From: DASRVA01 sp050732875
GTDB taxonomy: Bacteria > Gemmatimonadota > Gemmatimonadetes > JACCXV01 > JAHWKZ01
Assembly (NCBI GenBank): GCA_050732875.1
Contig: JBOHRQ010000005.1
Coordinates: forward strand, 1 to 64,000
Direction: 5' to 3'
DNA: 64,000 bases
Below, one piece after another: positions 44,166-52,447 of the stretch. Each line of letters begins with the position of its first letter. Position 1 is the stretch's first letter. The notes below the pieces were generated by a model. It saw only the letters and a list, made by a program, of their open reading frames with translations. It ran no database searches and was not told where the DNA came from. The position numbers were made by a program, and so were the translations under genes.

Positions 44166-46512
44166 ACACCCATCCCGCCAGGAGATAGAGCGCCGCGGCG
44201 AGGAGCAGAACCCCGCGGAAGCCGATCGCCAGTGCCACCAGAGGCGCGGCCGCGGCGCCGATCACCGACAGGAAGCCGTTCACGCCCCAGCACCAGGGGA
44301 TCAAATCCGGGCGCCCATCCGCGACTCGCTGAAGGCCGAGAGGAAACGGCATCCCCATGCAGAGGGCGAGCGGCGCCAGGAGCCCGATCGCCAGCGCCAT
44401 CCGCGTCGACAAGGGTACCGCGGCGAACATCTCCCAGAGCGCCTGTCCTCCCAGATAGGTGAGCGGCGCGAGGACGGCGATCGCGAGGAAAGGGAGCCAG
44501 GGGGATCGAAGCCGGTCGGGCGTGACGAGGCGGCGCGCTGACAGGCTGCCAAGACCGGCGAAGACGAGGAAGGCAGCCAGCACGATGGCGGCCGCGTAGA
44601 CCGGATCGCCCAGAAACAGCACCAGGCGCTGGATCGACGAGACCTCGAGCAGCATGAAGGCGAGACCGAGAAGGGCGAAGTAGAGGAACGGGGGCCCGCG
44701 GCCGTTGCCCAGTGACCGCGTCCTGGCATTCCGCGTCACGACGGCGCGGCCCGCTCGTGGCAGGAAAACGAGCGGCAGCAGGATCAAAAGCGCCGCGATC
44801 GGGATCGCCTGAACGAGGACCAGAACCTGCGCCACAAGCCCCCATTCGAAGTAGGGAAGCGCGAGCCGGCCCCCCGTCCGCCACAGCTCGAGCAGCCGGT
44901 CGAGCGGCAGGAAGTGGAAATAGAAGGGCGCCTCGTCGGTCACGGGATCGACCTCGAAGGGATAGCGCCCGAGGAAGTCCTCGGGCCTCGGGCCTAGGAG
45001 TCCCTCGGCGGCCGCCCAGTACCAGTCGGGCTCCAGGATGTTGTAGCGGTTGGCGGCCACCTCTGGGACCCCAGGCGCCCAGGCGATGTCGAAGAAGCGC
45101 GCCTCGGCCCAGGCGCGAAGCCGGGCGACCTCCCCGGGAGCGAATGGTCGCCGGCTCACGAGGAGGGTCACCGTTCCCCAGCTTCTGAGCAGCGCGATTC
45201 GCGGACCGGCCGCGACCCCTTCGGCGTCGAGGACATCTCGGATGGTGGCCAGGAGGCGCGGAATCTCCCGCGGCGGCTGGATGGCCCAGCGCGTGATCGC
45301 CAGGATGCCGTCGGGATCGAGGGCTTCCCACATATCCGCCATCCCCTGGACGGTGAGCAGGTAGGAGGCACCAGCTGCGCCCATGCCCCCGGCCGCTCCG
45401 TGGAGCGAGCCGATCTCGGCGACCACGATCCGGCCGTAGCGCCGATCCGTCGCGTGCAGAAACGCCCGCGCGCCCATTGCGACCCGGCGGACGTCCGGCC
45501 CGAGCGTCTCTGGCGCCAGCAGCGGATCGACCCGCCGATCGGGATCCACAACCGTGATCGAATCGGCGCCGGAGGCTCGCGCCAGATAGATTGCGGAGCC
45601 GCCACCCAGGCCGAGGACCAGGATCTCGGACGCGGGCTCGCCCACGATCGCGAAGGCGGACGCTCCCGTGGTCTGGCGCAGGAGCGCCGTGTCCGCGGCC
45701 AGCGCGCGCGGTCCGAGCGGCTCCCCGTTCAGGTAGAGGACCGGCCGTGGCGGCACGGGGCGATCCAGGGCGAGGCTCGTTCCGGGGAGATAGCGCAGCG
45801 CCGGCGCGGCCACGACGTCCAGGCGCCCCAGCGGCCCATCGCGGCGCGCGGTCACCCGGGCCTCTGGGAGCTCGAGCGCGAGGCTCTCCTCCTTGTACGG
45901 AGACATCGGGACCGGTGGTGGCGGCAGGAACGCCAACGCCCCTGCGATGGCCGCGGGCACCAGGACCCAGCGGGCGAAACCCGACCCGTGCCAGACGAGG
46001 AGCGGCAGCAGGCCGATACCGGCGACGATCCCGACCGCCGTCGGGAGCCGCGCGGCGGGCAGCCACGCGACGAGCGCCAGCCCGAGCAGGCTGCCGATCC
46101 CCGAGCCGGCCAGGTTGGCGGCGTAGACGCGTCCGATCCGTTCCGGGGCGATCAGGAAAGCCAGCGCGACCGCCGCTCCGGCCAGGAAGAACGGGGTCCC
46201 CAGCACGATCCAGGTCACGCCCAGGTAGAGGAACTGCCGCGGCACGGCGATCAGCTCGAAGGCGTCGAACGGAATCATCGCGGCGAGGCGGTAGGCCGGA
46301 TCGAACGTCAGCGCGGCCAGCGCAACGGCGATCACGAAGGCGGGGCGCTCCCTGCCCGCCAGGCCGCCTCCCCTGCGGCGAGCCACGGCCAGCGCGCTGC
46401 CGCTGGCCCCGAAGCCGAGCAGGGCGAGCCCGATCACGAGCGCGGCGAAGTGGCTCCAGTGGATGATGGAGAAGAGATGGACGAGCGCGACTTCATAGGC
46501 GAGGACGGCCAC
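44152..46512 (-). CDS. Polytopic membrane protein with spermidine-synthase-like domain
   Basis: The 786-residue protein has about six membrane helices, then a soluble Rossmann-like region (VLGLGGGSAIYLARASGADS and ITVVDPDRRVDPLL) like the methyltransferase fold of spermidine synthases, then about seven more helices. Similar membrane-embedded SpeE-like proteins are widespread in soil bacteria; the acidic residues needed for putrescine binding are not obvious, so aminopropyl transfer is not assured. GTG 46512 is the first canonical start, but the first helix continues upstream (LLASLALLSVAVLAYE), and the frame opens at a CTG (46581) overlapping the TGA of pcm. That longer form is likely. Confidence 0.78.
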   Translation of the reverse strand: MAVLAYEVALVHLFSIIHWSHFAALVIGLALLGFGASGSALAVARRRGGGLAGRERPAFVIAVALAALTFDPAYRLAAMIPFDAFELIAVPRQFLYLGVTWIVLGTPFFLAGAAVALAFLIAPERIGRVYAANLAGSGIGSLLGLALVAWLPAARLPTAVGIVAGIGLLPLLVWHGSGFARWVLVPAAIAGALAFLPPPPVPMSPYKEESLALELPEARVTARRDGPLGRLDVVAAPALRYLPGTSLALDRPVPPRPVLYLNGEPLGPRALAADTALLRQTTGASAFAIVGEPASEILVLGLGGGSAIYLARASGADSITVVDPDRRVDPLLAPETLGPDVRRVAMGARAFLHATDRRYGRIVVAEIGSLHGAAGGMGAAGASYLLTVQGMADMWEALDPDGILAITRWAIQPPREIPRLLATIRDVLDAEGVAAGPRIALLRSWGTVTLLVSRRPFAPGEVARLRAWAEARFFDIAWAPGVPEVAANRYNILEPDWYWAAAEGLLGPRPEDFLGRYPFEVDPVTDEAPFYFHFLPLDRLLELWRTGGRLALPYFEWGLVAQVLVLVQAIPIAALLILLPLVFLPRAGRAVVTRNARTRSLGNGRGPPFLYFALLGLAFMLLEVSSIQRLVLFLGDPVYAAAIVLAAFLVFAGLGSLSARRLVTPDRLRSPWLPFLAIAVLAPLTYLGGQALWEMFAAVPLSTRMALAIGLLAPLALCMGMPFPLGLQRVADGRPDLIPWCWGVNGFLSVIGAAAAPLVALAIGFRGVLLLAAALYLLAGWVFSRL

Positions 46513-46577
46513 CGAGAGAAGAGCGAGCGAGGCGAGCAGCGCCGCGTGGGACGACGCCCGCTGTGGGCTCGCTGGGT

Positions 46578-47327
46578 TCAGTGCTCGCCCGTCAACGGAA
46601 CGAACTGGACCGGCAACACGCTGCGGGTCGTGATCGATCCGTCAGCCGCCTTCTCCACCAGCACCAGGTTCTGGACCTGGAAGGGACCGCCCACGGGGAT
46701 CGCCATCCGGCCGCCCGGCACGAGCTGCTGGACCAGCGGCGGCGGGATGTGCCCGGCGGCGGCGGTCACGAAGATCGCGTCGAAGGGGGCGTGCTCCTCC
46801 CAGCCGTAGTACCCGTCGGCGCTGCGCACTTCGACATCGCGGTAACCCTGTTCCTCGAGCCGCTCGGTCGCGCTCGCGGCCAGGTCGGGGACGATCTCGA
46901 TCGTGAAGACCGAGTCCACCAGCATGCTCGCCACGGCCGCTTGATAGCCGGAACCGGTCCCCACCTCGAGCACCTTGTCACCGGCCTCGAGCTCGAGCAT
47001 CCCGGTCATGAACGCCACGATGTACGGCTGGCTGATCGTCTGGCCGTGGCCGATGGGGAGAGGGTAGTCTCCGTATGCCCGGTCGCGGTGGGTCTCGGGG
47101 ACGAAACGGTGGCGGGGAACGGCCAGCATGGCGCCCAGGACCCCCTGGTCCTCGATCCCACGCTCGGCGATCTGCCGGCGCACCATCTCTGCGCGCTCTT
47201 CGGCCCGCTCGGAGGGAGCCGCCTGCGCGTACAGGGCTCCCGACGAAGCCGCGACGAGCGCGGCAAAGCCCGCTGCTCGGAAGGCGGCCAGGCTGGCCGC
47301 GCGGACGGCGGCGGCTGAAAGATTCAT
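46578..47327 (-). CDS. pcm: Secreted protein-L-isoaspartate O-methyltransferase
   Basis: The 249-residue protein has a cleavable-looking signal peptide (ending GALYAQAAP) and the Pcm domain: MVRRQIAERGIEDQGVLGAM, VPRHRFVPETHRDRAYGDYP, LPIGHGQTISQPYIVAFMT, the SAM motif VLEVGTGSGYQAA and VTAAAGHIPPPLVQQL. Pcm repairs isoaspartyl residues in aged proteins. An export signal is unusual because SAM is a cytoplasmic cofactor, though exported Pcm homologues exist in many environmental bacteria. The ATG at 47327 is chosen as it begins the signal peptide. Its TGA overlaps the probable start of the next gene. Confidence 0.9.
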   Translation of the reverse strand: MNLSAAAVRAASLAAFRAAGFAALVAASSGALYAQAAPSERAEERAEMVRRQIAERGIEDQGVLGAMLAVPRHRFVPETHRDRAYGDYPLPIGHGQTISQPYIVAFMTGMLELEAGDKVLEVGTGSGYQAAVASMLVDSVFTIEIVPDLAASATERLEEQGYRDVEVRSADGYYGWEEHAPFDAIFVTAAAGHIPPPLVQQLVPGGRMAIPVGGPFQVQNLVLVEKAADGSITTRSVLPVQFVPLTGEH

Positions 47328-47410
47328 CGCCAGCTTCGCATACCCCGGGAACCCGAGAGAGGGTTCCGTGCCGCTTGCGCGCCACGACCGCCCCGCTAGA
47401 CTCGCGTCGG

Positions 47411-48406
47411 ATGCGCATCGGTTCCTCGCTTGACGCCCGGGTCGTCTACTCGCCCGCCTACGAGGCCGACATCGGCCCCCACGTCTTCCCCACCGAAAAG
47501 TATCGCGGCGTGCTCGAGCGCCTCCGGGCCGAGGGCCTTGGCGAGGTGCTGGAGCCCGAGCGGTCGTCCAGGGAGGAGCTTCAGAGGGTCCACGGGGCCG
47601 AGTACCTGGACGACCTCGAGGCCCTGCGCTGGACCCCTCGCACGTGGCGCAGCGAGCTCCCGATATCGGCGGAGATCGTGCGCTGGTTCGAGCTCTCCTG
47701 CGGCGGGACGACGCTCGCCGCGCGGCGCGCCCTGGAGGCCGGCTGGGCGGCTCACCTGGGGGGCGGGTTCCACCACGCCTTCGCCGGTCACGCGGAGGGC
47801 TTCTGCTACCTGAACGACCTGGCGGTCGCGGCACGCACGCTGCTGGCCCAAGGCGCGGTCGACAGGGTGGCGGTGATCGACGTGGACGTCCATCAGGGGA
47901 ACGGCACCGCCGCGATCTTCGCGGATGATCCCGCGGTCTTCACGTTCTCGATCCATCAGGAGGACAACTACCCGGTCAAGGAGCATAGCGACCTCGACAT
48001 CGGGCTCCTCTCGTACGATCGGAGCCGGCCCGGATCTCCGTACGTCACCGACGGACTCTACCTGGGCCTGCTCGAGCCGGCCGTCCTGGGGATCCTGGAC
48101 GATTTCGGCCCCGATCTCGTCCTCTACCAGGCGGGCGCCGATCCCTACGAGCGGGACCGCCTGGGCGGCTTCCGGCTGACCCAATCGGGTCTCGCCCGGC
48201 GGGACGAGATCGTCCTCGACGGCTGTCACGCGCGCGGGATCCCGGTAGCGACGACCTATGGTGGCGGCTACGCCGAGGACCTGGCCGACACGGTCGCGAT
48301 CCACACGGAGACTGTGCGGACGGCGGCGCGGATCTGGTCGTCGGTCGCCGCCGGATCGGGAAGCCGCGCAAGCCGCGGAATCGACGCGGAGGAAGACGGC
48401 GAATGA
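47411..48406 (+). CDS. Histone-deacetylase-family amidohydrolase
   Basis: The 331-residue protein has the HDAC catalytic pattern: GGGFHHAFAGHAEGFCYLND with the His pair at 121-122, VIDVDVHQGNGTAAIF with zinc ligands Asp159 and His161, and YQAGADPYERDRLGG with the third ligand Asp. Bacterial relatives deacetylate acetoin-utilisation proteins, polyamines or other acyl-lysine/amine substrates. The gene shares a 4-bp ATGA overlap with an MFS exporter gene, suggesting linked roles, perhaps deacetylation and export of a small amine; that is inference. Start ATG 47411 lies 84 bp from the divergent pcm start. Confidence 0.92.
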   Translation: MRIGSSLDARVVYSPAYEADIGPHVFPTEKYRGVLERLRAEGLGEVLEPERSSREELQRVHGAEYLDDLEALRWTPRTWRSELPISAEIVRWFELSCGGTTLAARRALEAGWAAHLGGGFHHAFAGHAEGFCYLNDLAVAARTLLAQGAVDRVAVIDVDVHQGNGTAAIFADDPAVFTFSIHQEDNYPVKEHSDLDIGLLSYDRSRPGSPYVTDGLYLGLLEPAVLGILDDFGPDLVLYQAGADPYERDRLGGFRLTQSGLARRDEIVLDGCHARGIPVATTYGGGYAEDLADTVAIHTETVRTAARIWSSVAAGSGSRASRGIDAEEDGE

Positions 48407-49707
48407 GCGACGTCGAGTGGGACCCCACGTCGGAGACCCCTCTCGAGTCACCGCTCCTGACTCCACCCACCGAGGCCAAGCCGCCGCCGGTGGAGCCAGT
48501 GCCGGGTGGTCCCTTCGTGGCTTTTCATCACCCCGCCTTCCGGCTCTTCTGGTCGGGGGCCCTGGTCTCGAACATCGGCTCGTGGATGCAGAACGTGGCC
48601 CAGGGGTGGCTCGTGCTCGAGCTCACCGACTCGGCGTTCATGCTGGGGCTGGTCGGCTTCGCGGGCACGATCCCGATGCTGTTCTTTCTCCTCGTGGGCG
48701 GGGTCTACGCGGACCGGCTGGACCGGCGGCGATTGCTGGTGGTCGCGATGTCCGCCATGCTGGTGTGCGCGACCGCGCTCGCGGTCCTGACCTATCTCGG
48801 GATCGTGGTGGTGTGGCACGTGTTCCTGTTGTCGCTCCTGTCGGGGACGGCGCTGGCGATGGCGGCGCCCGCATATCTCGCGTTCGTCCACGACCTGGTG
48901 GGGCGCCGCGACCTGCAGAACGCGATCGCGCTGAACTCTGCGCAGTTCAATCTTTCGCGCGTGGTCGGACCGAGCCTGGCGGGCATCGTGATCGGGCCGA
49001 TCGGCCTGGCCGGCTGCTTCGGGCTGAACGCCATGAGCTATCTGGCGGCGATCGGCTCGCTGCTCCTGATCCAGGTGACGACCCGGCGGCGGGAGACCCC
49101 GCCCCCCCTCTGGCAGAGCCTGGTGGAAGGCTTCAGCTACGTGCGTCAGCGTCCACGCGTCCAGTCGCTCCTCATCCTGACCGCGTTGCTCAGCGTTTTG
49201 GCGATGCCGTACGCGACGCTCCTGCCGATCATCGCCCGCGATGTCCTCGATCTCGACGCTTCGGGCCTCGGCTACCTGTTCGCGGTGGGCGGGGTCGGAG
49301 CGGTGATCGGCGCGATGTCGCTCGCCTTCCGGGGGCTATTCCGGCGCCGCGGCGTGTATCTCCTGGGGTGCGTGATCGCGGCCGGCCTGGCTACGATGAC
49401 CCTGGGCCTGGCGCGGTCGCTGCCCGTGGCGGTGCCGGCCCTGGTCGTCCTCTCGTTTGCCGCGACCAGCTCGATCGCGCTCATGAACACGCTCCTCCAG
49501 GAGCTCGCCGAGGATCGGATGCGGGGCCGCGTGCTCGGGATGTACGGCCTCGCCTTCATGGGCACCTTCCCGATCGGAAATCTCCTGTCCGGGACCCTCG
49601 CCGAGCTCACTTCCGCCTCGACGACCCTGGCCTTGACCGGCGCGGTGCTCGCCACCGCCGGGATCGCCATCGCCGCCACCCGACCGAGGCTCCGGGCGCT
49701 GGAGTAG
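48403..49707 (+). CDS. MFS transporter (EntS-like)
   Basis: The 434-residue protein has 12 membrane helices after a 45-residue soluble, Pro-rich tail. Family features include FHHPAFRLFWSGALVSNIGS, WMQNVAQGWLVLELTDSAFM, GGVYADRLDRRRLLV (the loop 2-3 motif) and ELAEDRMRGRVLGMYGLAFM. It matches the MFS_3/EntS group of exporters (siderophores or drugs). It overlaps the HDAC gene by 4 bp and its TAG shares its last base with the GTG of the EamA gene (TAGTG), so three genes form one tight operon. Confidence 0.92.
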   Translation: MSDVEWDPTSETPLESPLLTPPTEAKPPPVEPVPGGPFVAFHHPAFRLFWSGALVSNIGSWMQNVAQGWLVLELTDSAFMLGLVGFAGTIPMLFFLLVGGVYADRLDRRRLLVVAMSAMLVCATALAVLTYLGIVVVWHVFLLSLLSGTALAMAAPAYLAFVHDLVGRRDLQNAIALNSAQFNLSRVVGPSLAGIVIGPIGLAGCFGLNAMSYLAAIGSLLLIQVTTRRRETPPPLWQSLVEGFSYVRQRPRVQSLLILTALLSVLAMPYATLLPIIARDVLDLDASGLGYLFAVGGVGAVIGAMSLAFRGLFRRRGVYLLGCVIAAGLATMTLGLARSLPVAVPALVVLSFAATSSIALMNTLLQELAEDRMRGRVLGMYGLAFMGTFPIGNLLSGTLAELTSASTTLALTGAVLATAGIAIAATRPRLRALE

Positions 49708-50639
49708 TGAGCCGGCCCGCCATCTGGGGACTGGTCGCCCTGCTTTGCTTCATCTGGGGTTCGACCTGGCTGGCGATCAAGATCGGGCTGGGCGACCTCC
49801 CTCCGCTCCTGGCCGCCGGCGTGCGGTTCGTGATCGCGGCGGTGATCCTGGCCGGGCTGGCGATGGTCCGACGCGTCCCGTTCCCCCGCTCCGGTCGCGC
49901 GCAGGTGCTTCTCCTGGGAGTGGGGCTCTCGTCCTTCGGGCTCTCGTACGGGATCGTCTACTGGGCCGAGCAGTTCATTCCCTCGGGGCTGACCGCGGTC
50001 CTCTTCGCGACCCTCCCCTTCTTCACCCTCCTGATCGCCCACATCGCGCTCCCGGCTGAGCGCATGACGGTCCGCCGCATCGCGGGCGTCATGATCGGGT
50101 TTCTCGGAGTGCTGCTCGTCTTTCGCGGCGATCTGTCGGTCGAGCATCCGCGCGGCGCCGTGGCGGCCCTTGTCCTGCTCCTGAGCCCGCTCGCCTCGGC
50201 GGCGGCCAACGTGGGGGTCAAGCGATGGGGGATGGATCTCCACCCCTACCAGCTCTCGATCCTGCCGATGATCTATGGAGCCCTCGCGCTTCTCGGGACG
50301 TCGCTCATCGTGGAGGACGTCTCGGCCGCCGAGTGGACGCCGGTGGCGATCGGCTCCGTCATCTACCTGGCGCTCTTCGGCTCGGCGTTCGCGTTCGTCG
50401 GCTACTATACGCTGCTGCGCCAGGTGCCGGTCACGACCCTGAATCTCATCTCCTATGTCTTCCCGATCGTGGCGGTGGTGCTGGGCTTTCTCGTCCTGGA
50501 TGAGGCGCTCGATTCCCTCACGCTGGCGGGCGCGGCGCTCGTCCTGGCGGGGATCGCGGTGGCGACCTGGCGGAGGCGTCGCCCCGGCCCACCGCCGTGT
50601 CCGGAGCCTTCTGGCGGTGCCGTCGATCGCGGAGATTGA
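49707..50639 (+). CDS. EamA/DMT-family transporter
   Basis: The 310-residue protein has ten helices in two EamA repeats. Repeat one opens AIWGLVALLCFIWGSTWLAI and repeat two includes AAANVGVKRWGMDLHPYQLS and YTLLRQVPVTTLNLISYVFP, matching the RhaT/EamA group of metabolite exporters. Start GTG 49707 overlaps the MFS stop by one base. The last 35 residues are Pro/Arg-rich and cytoplasmic. It ends the HDAC-MFS-EamA operon and converges with the paa genes, 7 bp away. Confidence 0.92.
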   Translation: MSRPAIWGLVALLCFIWGSTWLAIKIGLGDLPPLLAAGVRFVIAAVILAGLAMVRRVPFPRSGRAQVLLLGVGLSSFGLSYGIVYWAEQFIPSGLTAVLFATLPFFTLLIAHIALPAERMTVRRIAGVMIGFLGVLLVFRGDLSVEHPRGAVAALVLLLSPLASAAANVGVKRWGMDLHPYQLSILPMIYGALALLGTSLIVEDVSAAEWTPVAIGSVIYLALFGSAFAFVGYYTLLRQVPVTTLNLISYVFPIVAVVLGFLVLDEALDSLTLAGAALVLAGIAVATWRRRRPGPPPCPEPSGGAVDRGD

Positions 50640-50646
50640 AGACGAG

Positions 50647-50847
50647 CTACTCCTCCAGCCACCCGGCCGGGTCGTCCTCCTCCCAGCGCACCCACTCGAA
50701 CACGGTTCGGCAGCCCTTGCAGTAGAACTGGCGGGTCATGAGCGAGGAGCCGAAGGGGGCTTCCAGATCGACGTCGGTCGACCCGCAGTGGGGGCAGGCG
50801 GGCTGGGCCCCGATGGGCCCCGGCTCAGGCGGTCTTGAAGGCGACAT
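50647..50847 (-). CDS. PaaD C-terminal zinc-ribbon as a separate small protein
   Basis: This 66-residue product starts at ATG 50847 inside the end of paaC (23-bp overlap, other frame) and reads PACPHCGSTDVDLEAPFGSS, MTRQFYCKGCRTVFEWVRWE. Two CxxC pairs make a zinc ribbon almost identical in layout to the C-terminal part of E. coli-type PaaD, where it is fused to a DUF59 domain. Here the DUF59 domain is encoded separately at 51879-52199. It is the last gene of the paa set. I read it as a split PaaD, probably helping Fe-S or metal loading into the epoxidase. Confidence 0.8.
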   Translation of the reverse strand: MSPSRPPEPGPIGAQPACPHCGSTDVDLEAPFGSSLMTRQFYCKGCRTVFEWVRWEEDDPAGWLEE

Positions 50848-51643
50848 TCTTGGTGCCCCGGAGCTCGTCCAGGATCGCCTGGTCGGGGCCGGCGGGGTCG
50901 AGGCGGCGGCGGATCGGGTCCCAGCCGGCCCAGTCGAGCGGCTCGGCGAGCGACCATGCGCCGTCCGCCGCCGCGAGGCCGACCGCCGACGGATCGTCGA
51001 GGAGACCGGCGACGCGTCGGAAGAGCCGTTCGCGGAGATCCTCGTCACCCCTCTTCTTCAGCCCTTCCTCCAGCAACCTCGCGTCGTGATCCGGCGGACC
51101 GAAGAACGCCGCCGCATCCTCGAGCGCGCGCCGGAGGCTTTCCCGCGTGGCGTCCCGCGGGGCTCCCTGACGCCCCTCCATGAGCCGGACCCAGCCCTCG
51201 GCGTGAGCATGGTGGAACTTCTCCTCCATCAGCATCTTGCCGACCACGCGGGCCATCGGCTCCCAGGCCGAGTCGACGAAGGCGCTCAGGGCCAGGGACA
51301 GCGCCTGGTCCACGACCGCGTTGGCGGCGACGACGTCGGCCCAGCTCGCGAAGGGGCGGTCGAGAAACGCGATCGAGGCGAATGCCTCCGGCGGGCGCGT
51401 GTCGTTCAGCGGATCCACCTCGAGGTCGAACTCGCGCTTGAGGATCCCGTTCAGGAGCCGCCCGTGGCCGAACTCCTCCTGCGCCATCGAGCAGGCGGCG
51501 ATCCCGGCCTCGATCGCGGGCGGACCGAACGTCCACTCGCCGTAGTGGTAGCCGAGAAGGAGCTTGGTGTCGCTGAACGCGACGATCGTGGATCGCAGCT
51601 GGTCGCGCGCAGCCTCGTCGAGGGCCGGCTCCTGAGGGCTCAC
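50825..51643 (-). CDS. paaC: 1,2-phenylacetyl-CoA epoxidase structural subunit PaaC
   Basis: The 272-residue protein has the PaaC pattern FSDTKLLLGYHYGEWTFGPP, AACSMAQEEFGHGRLLNGIL, FLDRPFASWADVVAANAVVD and LMEEKFHHAHAEGWVRLM. PaaC is the ferritin-like partner of catalytic PaaA in the phenylacetate pathway, which epoxidises phenylacetyl-CoA using O2. Start GTG 51643 overlaps the paaB stop (GTGA). The gene order is paaA, DoxX remnant, paaD(DUF59), paaB, paaC, zinc ribbon, all on the minus strand. No paaE reductase gene follows. Confidence 0.93.
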   Translation of the reverse strand: MSPQEPALDEAARDQLRSTIVAFSDTKLLLGYHYGEWTFGPPAIEAGIAACSMAQEEFGHGRLLNGILKREFDLEVDPLNDTRPPEAFASIAFLDRPFASWADVVAANAVVDQALSLALSAFVDSAWEPMARVVGKMLMEEKFHHAHAEGWVRLMEGRQGAPRDATRESLRRALEDAAAFFGPPDHDARLLEEGLKKRGDEDLRERLFRRVAGLLDDPSAVGLAAADGAWSLAEPLDWAGWDPIRRRLDPAGPDQAILDELRGTKNVAFKTA

Positions 51644-51870
51644 GGCCCGCCGTCCGGCGATAGAGACGCGGGCAGATTCGCGGGGTGCGCGCTCACGATC
51701 GCCGAGCGGGGGACGACCCACATGTCCGCCCAGTCCTCCTCGTCGTAGATCTTCCAGGCATAGACGCGGGCGAGCTCGAGGTCGGGTGCGTTCAGGGTGC
51801 CGATGTGGGACATGGGGTCGCCGGGGGCGATCCGGCAGAAGACCTCGAAGACCTCCTCGCCTCGGGCCAT
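51640..51870 (-). CDS. paaB: 1,2-phenylacetyl-CoA epoxidase subunit PaaB
   Basis: The 76-residue product reads EVFEVFCRIAPGDPMSHIGT, LNAPDLELARVYAWKIYDEE and DWADMWVVPRSAIV, the PaaB pattern (short beta-alpha protein ending in a conserved MWVVP). PaaB bridges PaaAC units in the epoxidase complex. It is a little shorter than E. coli PaaB. It starts 8 bp after the DUF59 gene and overlaps paaC by 4 bp, so translation is coupled. Confidence 0.88.
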   Translation of the reverse strand: MARGEEVFEVFCRIAPGDPMSHIGTLNAPDLELARVYAWKIYDEEDWADMWVVPRSAIVSAHPANLPASLSPDGGP

Positions 51871-51878
51871 CCGCGCGG

Positions 51879-52199
51879 TCAGACGCTGAGGCCCGCGGCG
51901 TGGAGGAGCTGGCGCCCACGCGGGGAGAGCCGGGCCTTGGTCCAGGGCGGAGACCAGACGACTTCGATTTGGACATTGGTCACGCCGGGGATCCCCCCGA
52001 CGCCGGCCTGCACGTCCTCGAGGATCATCTCCATCCCCGGGCAGCCGATCGAGGTGAAGGTGAGGTCGATCACGACCCCGCCGGCCTCGTCCACGGAGAC
52101 ATCGTACACCATCCCCATGTCGACCAGGGAGACGGGAAGCTCGGGATCGGTGATCCCGGCCAGCGCCTCCCAGACGGCGGCTTCGATCGATCGTGTCAT
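51879..52199 (-). CDS. paaD: PaaD DUF59/MIP18-type domain protein
   Basis: The 106-residue product reads AVWEALAGITDPELPVSLVD, MGMVYDVSVDEAGGVVIDLT, FTSIGCPGMEMILEDVQAGV and QIEVVWSPPWTKARLSPRGR. This is the DUF59 part of PaaD, an Fe-S assembly/maturation factor needed for the phenylacetyl-CoA epoxidase. The usual C-terminal zinc ribbon is missing and appears as a separate gene at the end of the operon. The frame extends upstream without a stop into the DoxX remnant, but ATG 52199 gives the normal domain start. Confidence 0.9.
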   Translation of the reverse strand: MTRSIEAAVWEALAGITDPELPVSLVDMGMVYDVSVDEAGGVVIDLTFTSIGCPGMEMILEDVQAGVGGIPGVTNVQIEVVWSPPWTKARLSPRGRQLLHAAGLSV

Positions 52200-52205
52200 C
52201 GCGGG

Positions 52206-52444
52206 GAATCTACCGCCCGCCCCGGAGGTGGGACCAACGACCCACGCGCCTGCGACCGGCGGGGAGGGGGGCGCCGCTAGGCTGTCGCGCGTTTCCGGTT
52301 GTGGAAGGCCCACCTTCCCGGGCCCCGCGAACGCCAGCGTGAGCAGGACCGCGATCAGGAGGAGGTTGAACTCGTATCCTCCCTGACCGGGCCCGATTAC
52401 GTAGAAACCGTTGCGCCGTGGACCAGGAGGATGCCCGCGGCCAT
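52206..52444 (-). pseudogene. Truncated, frameshifted DoxX-like membrane protein remnant
   Basis: Between paaA and paaD, an ATG at 52444 starts MAAGILLVHGATVST and hits TAA at 52397. The next frame carries NGFYVIGPGQGGYEFNLLLI and AVLLTLAFAGPGK, the C-terminal third of DoxX-family proteins. Adding one A (GCAAAC for GCAAC) would join them as LVHGANGFYVIGPG. The N-terminal two membrane helices of DoxX are not encoded. This is a decayed insert or remnant within the paa operon; a read-through product would be fused in frame to PaaD. Confidence 0.65.
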
Positions 52445-52447
52445 CGC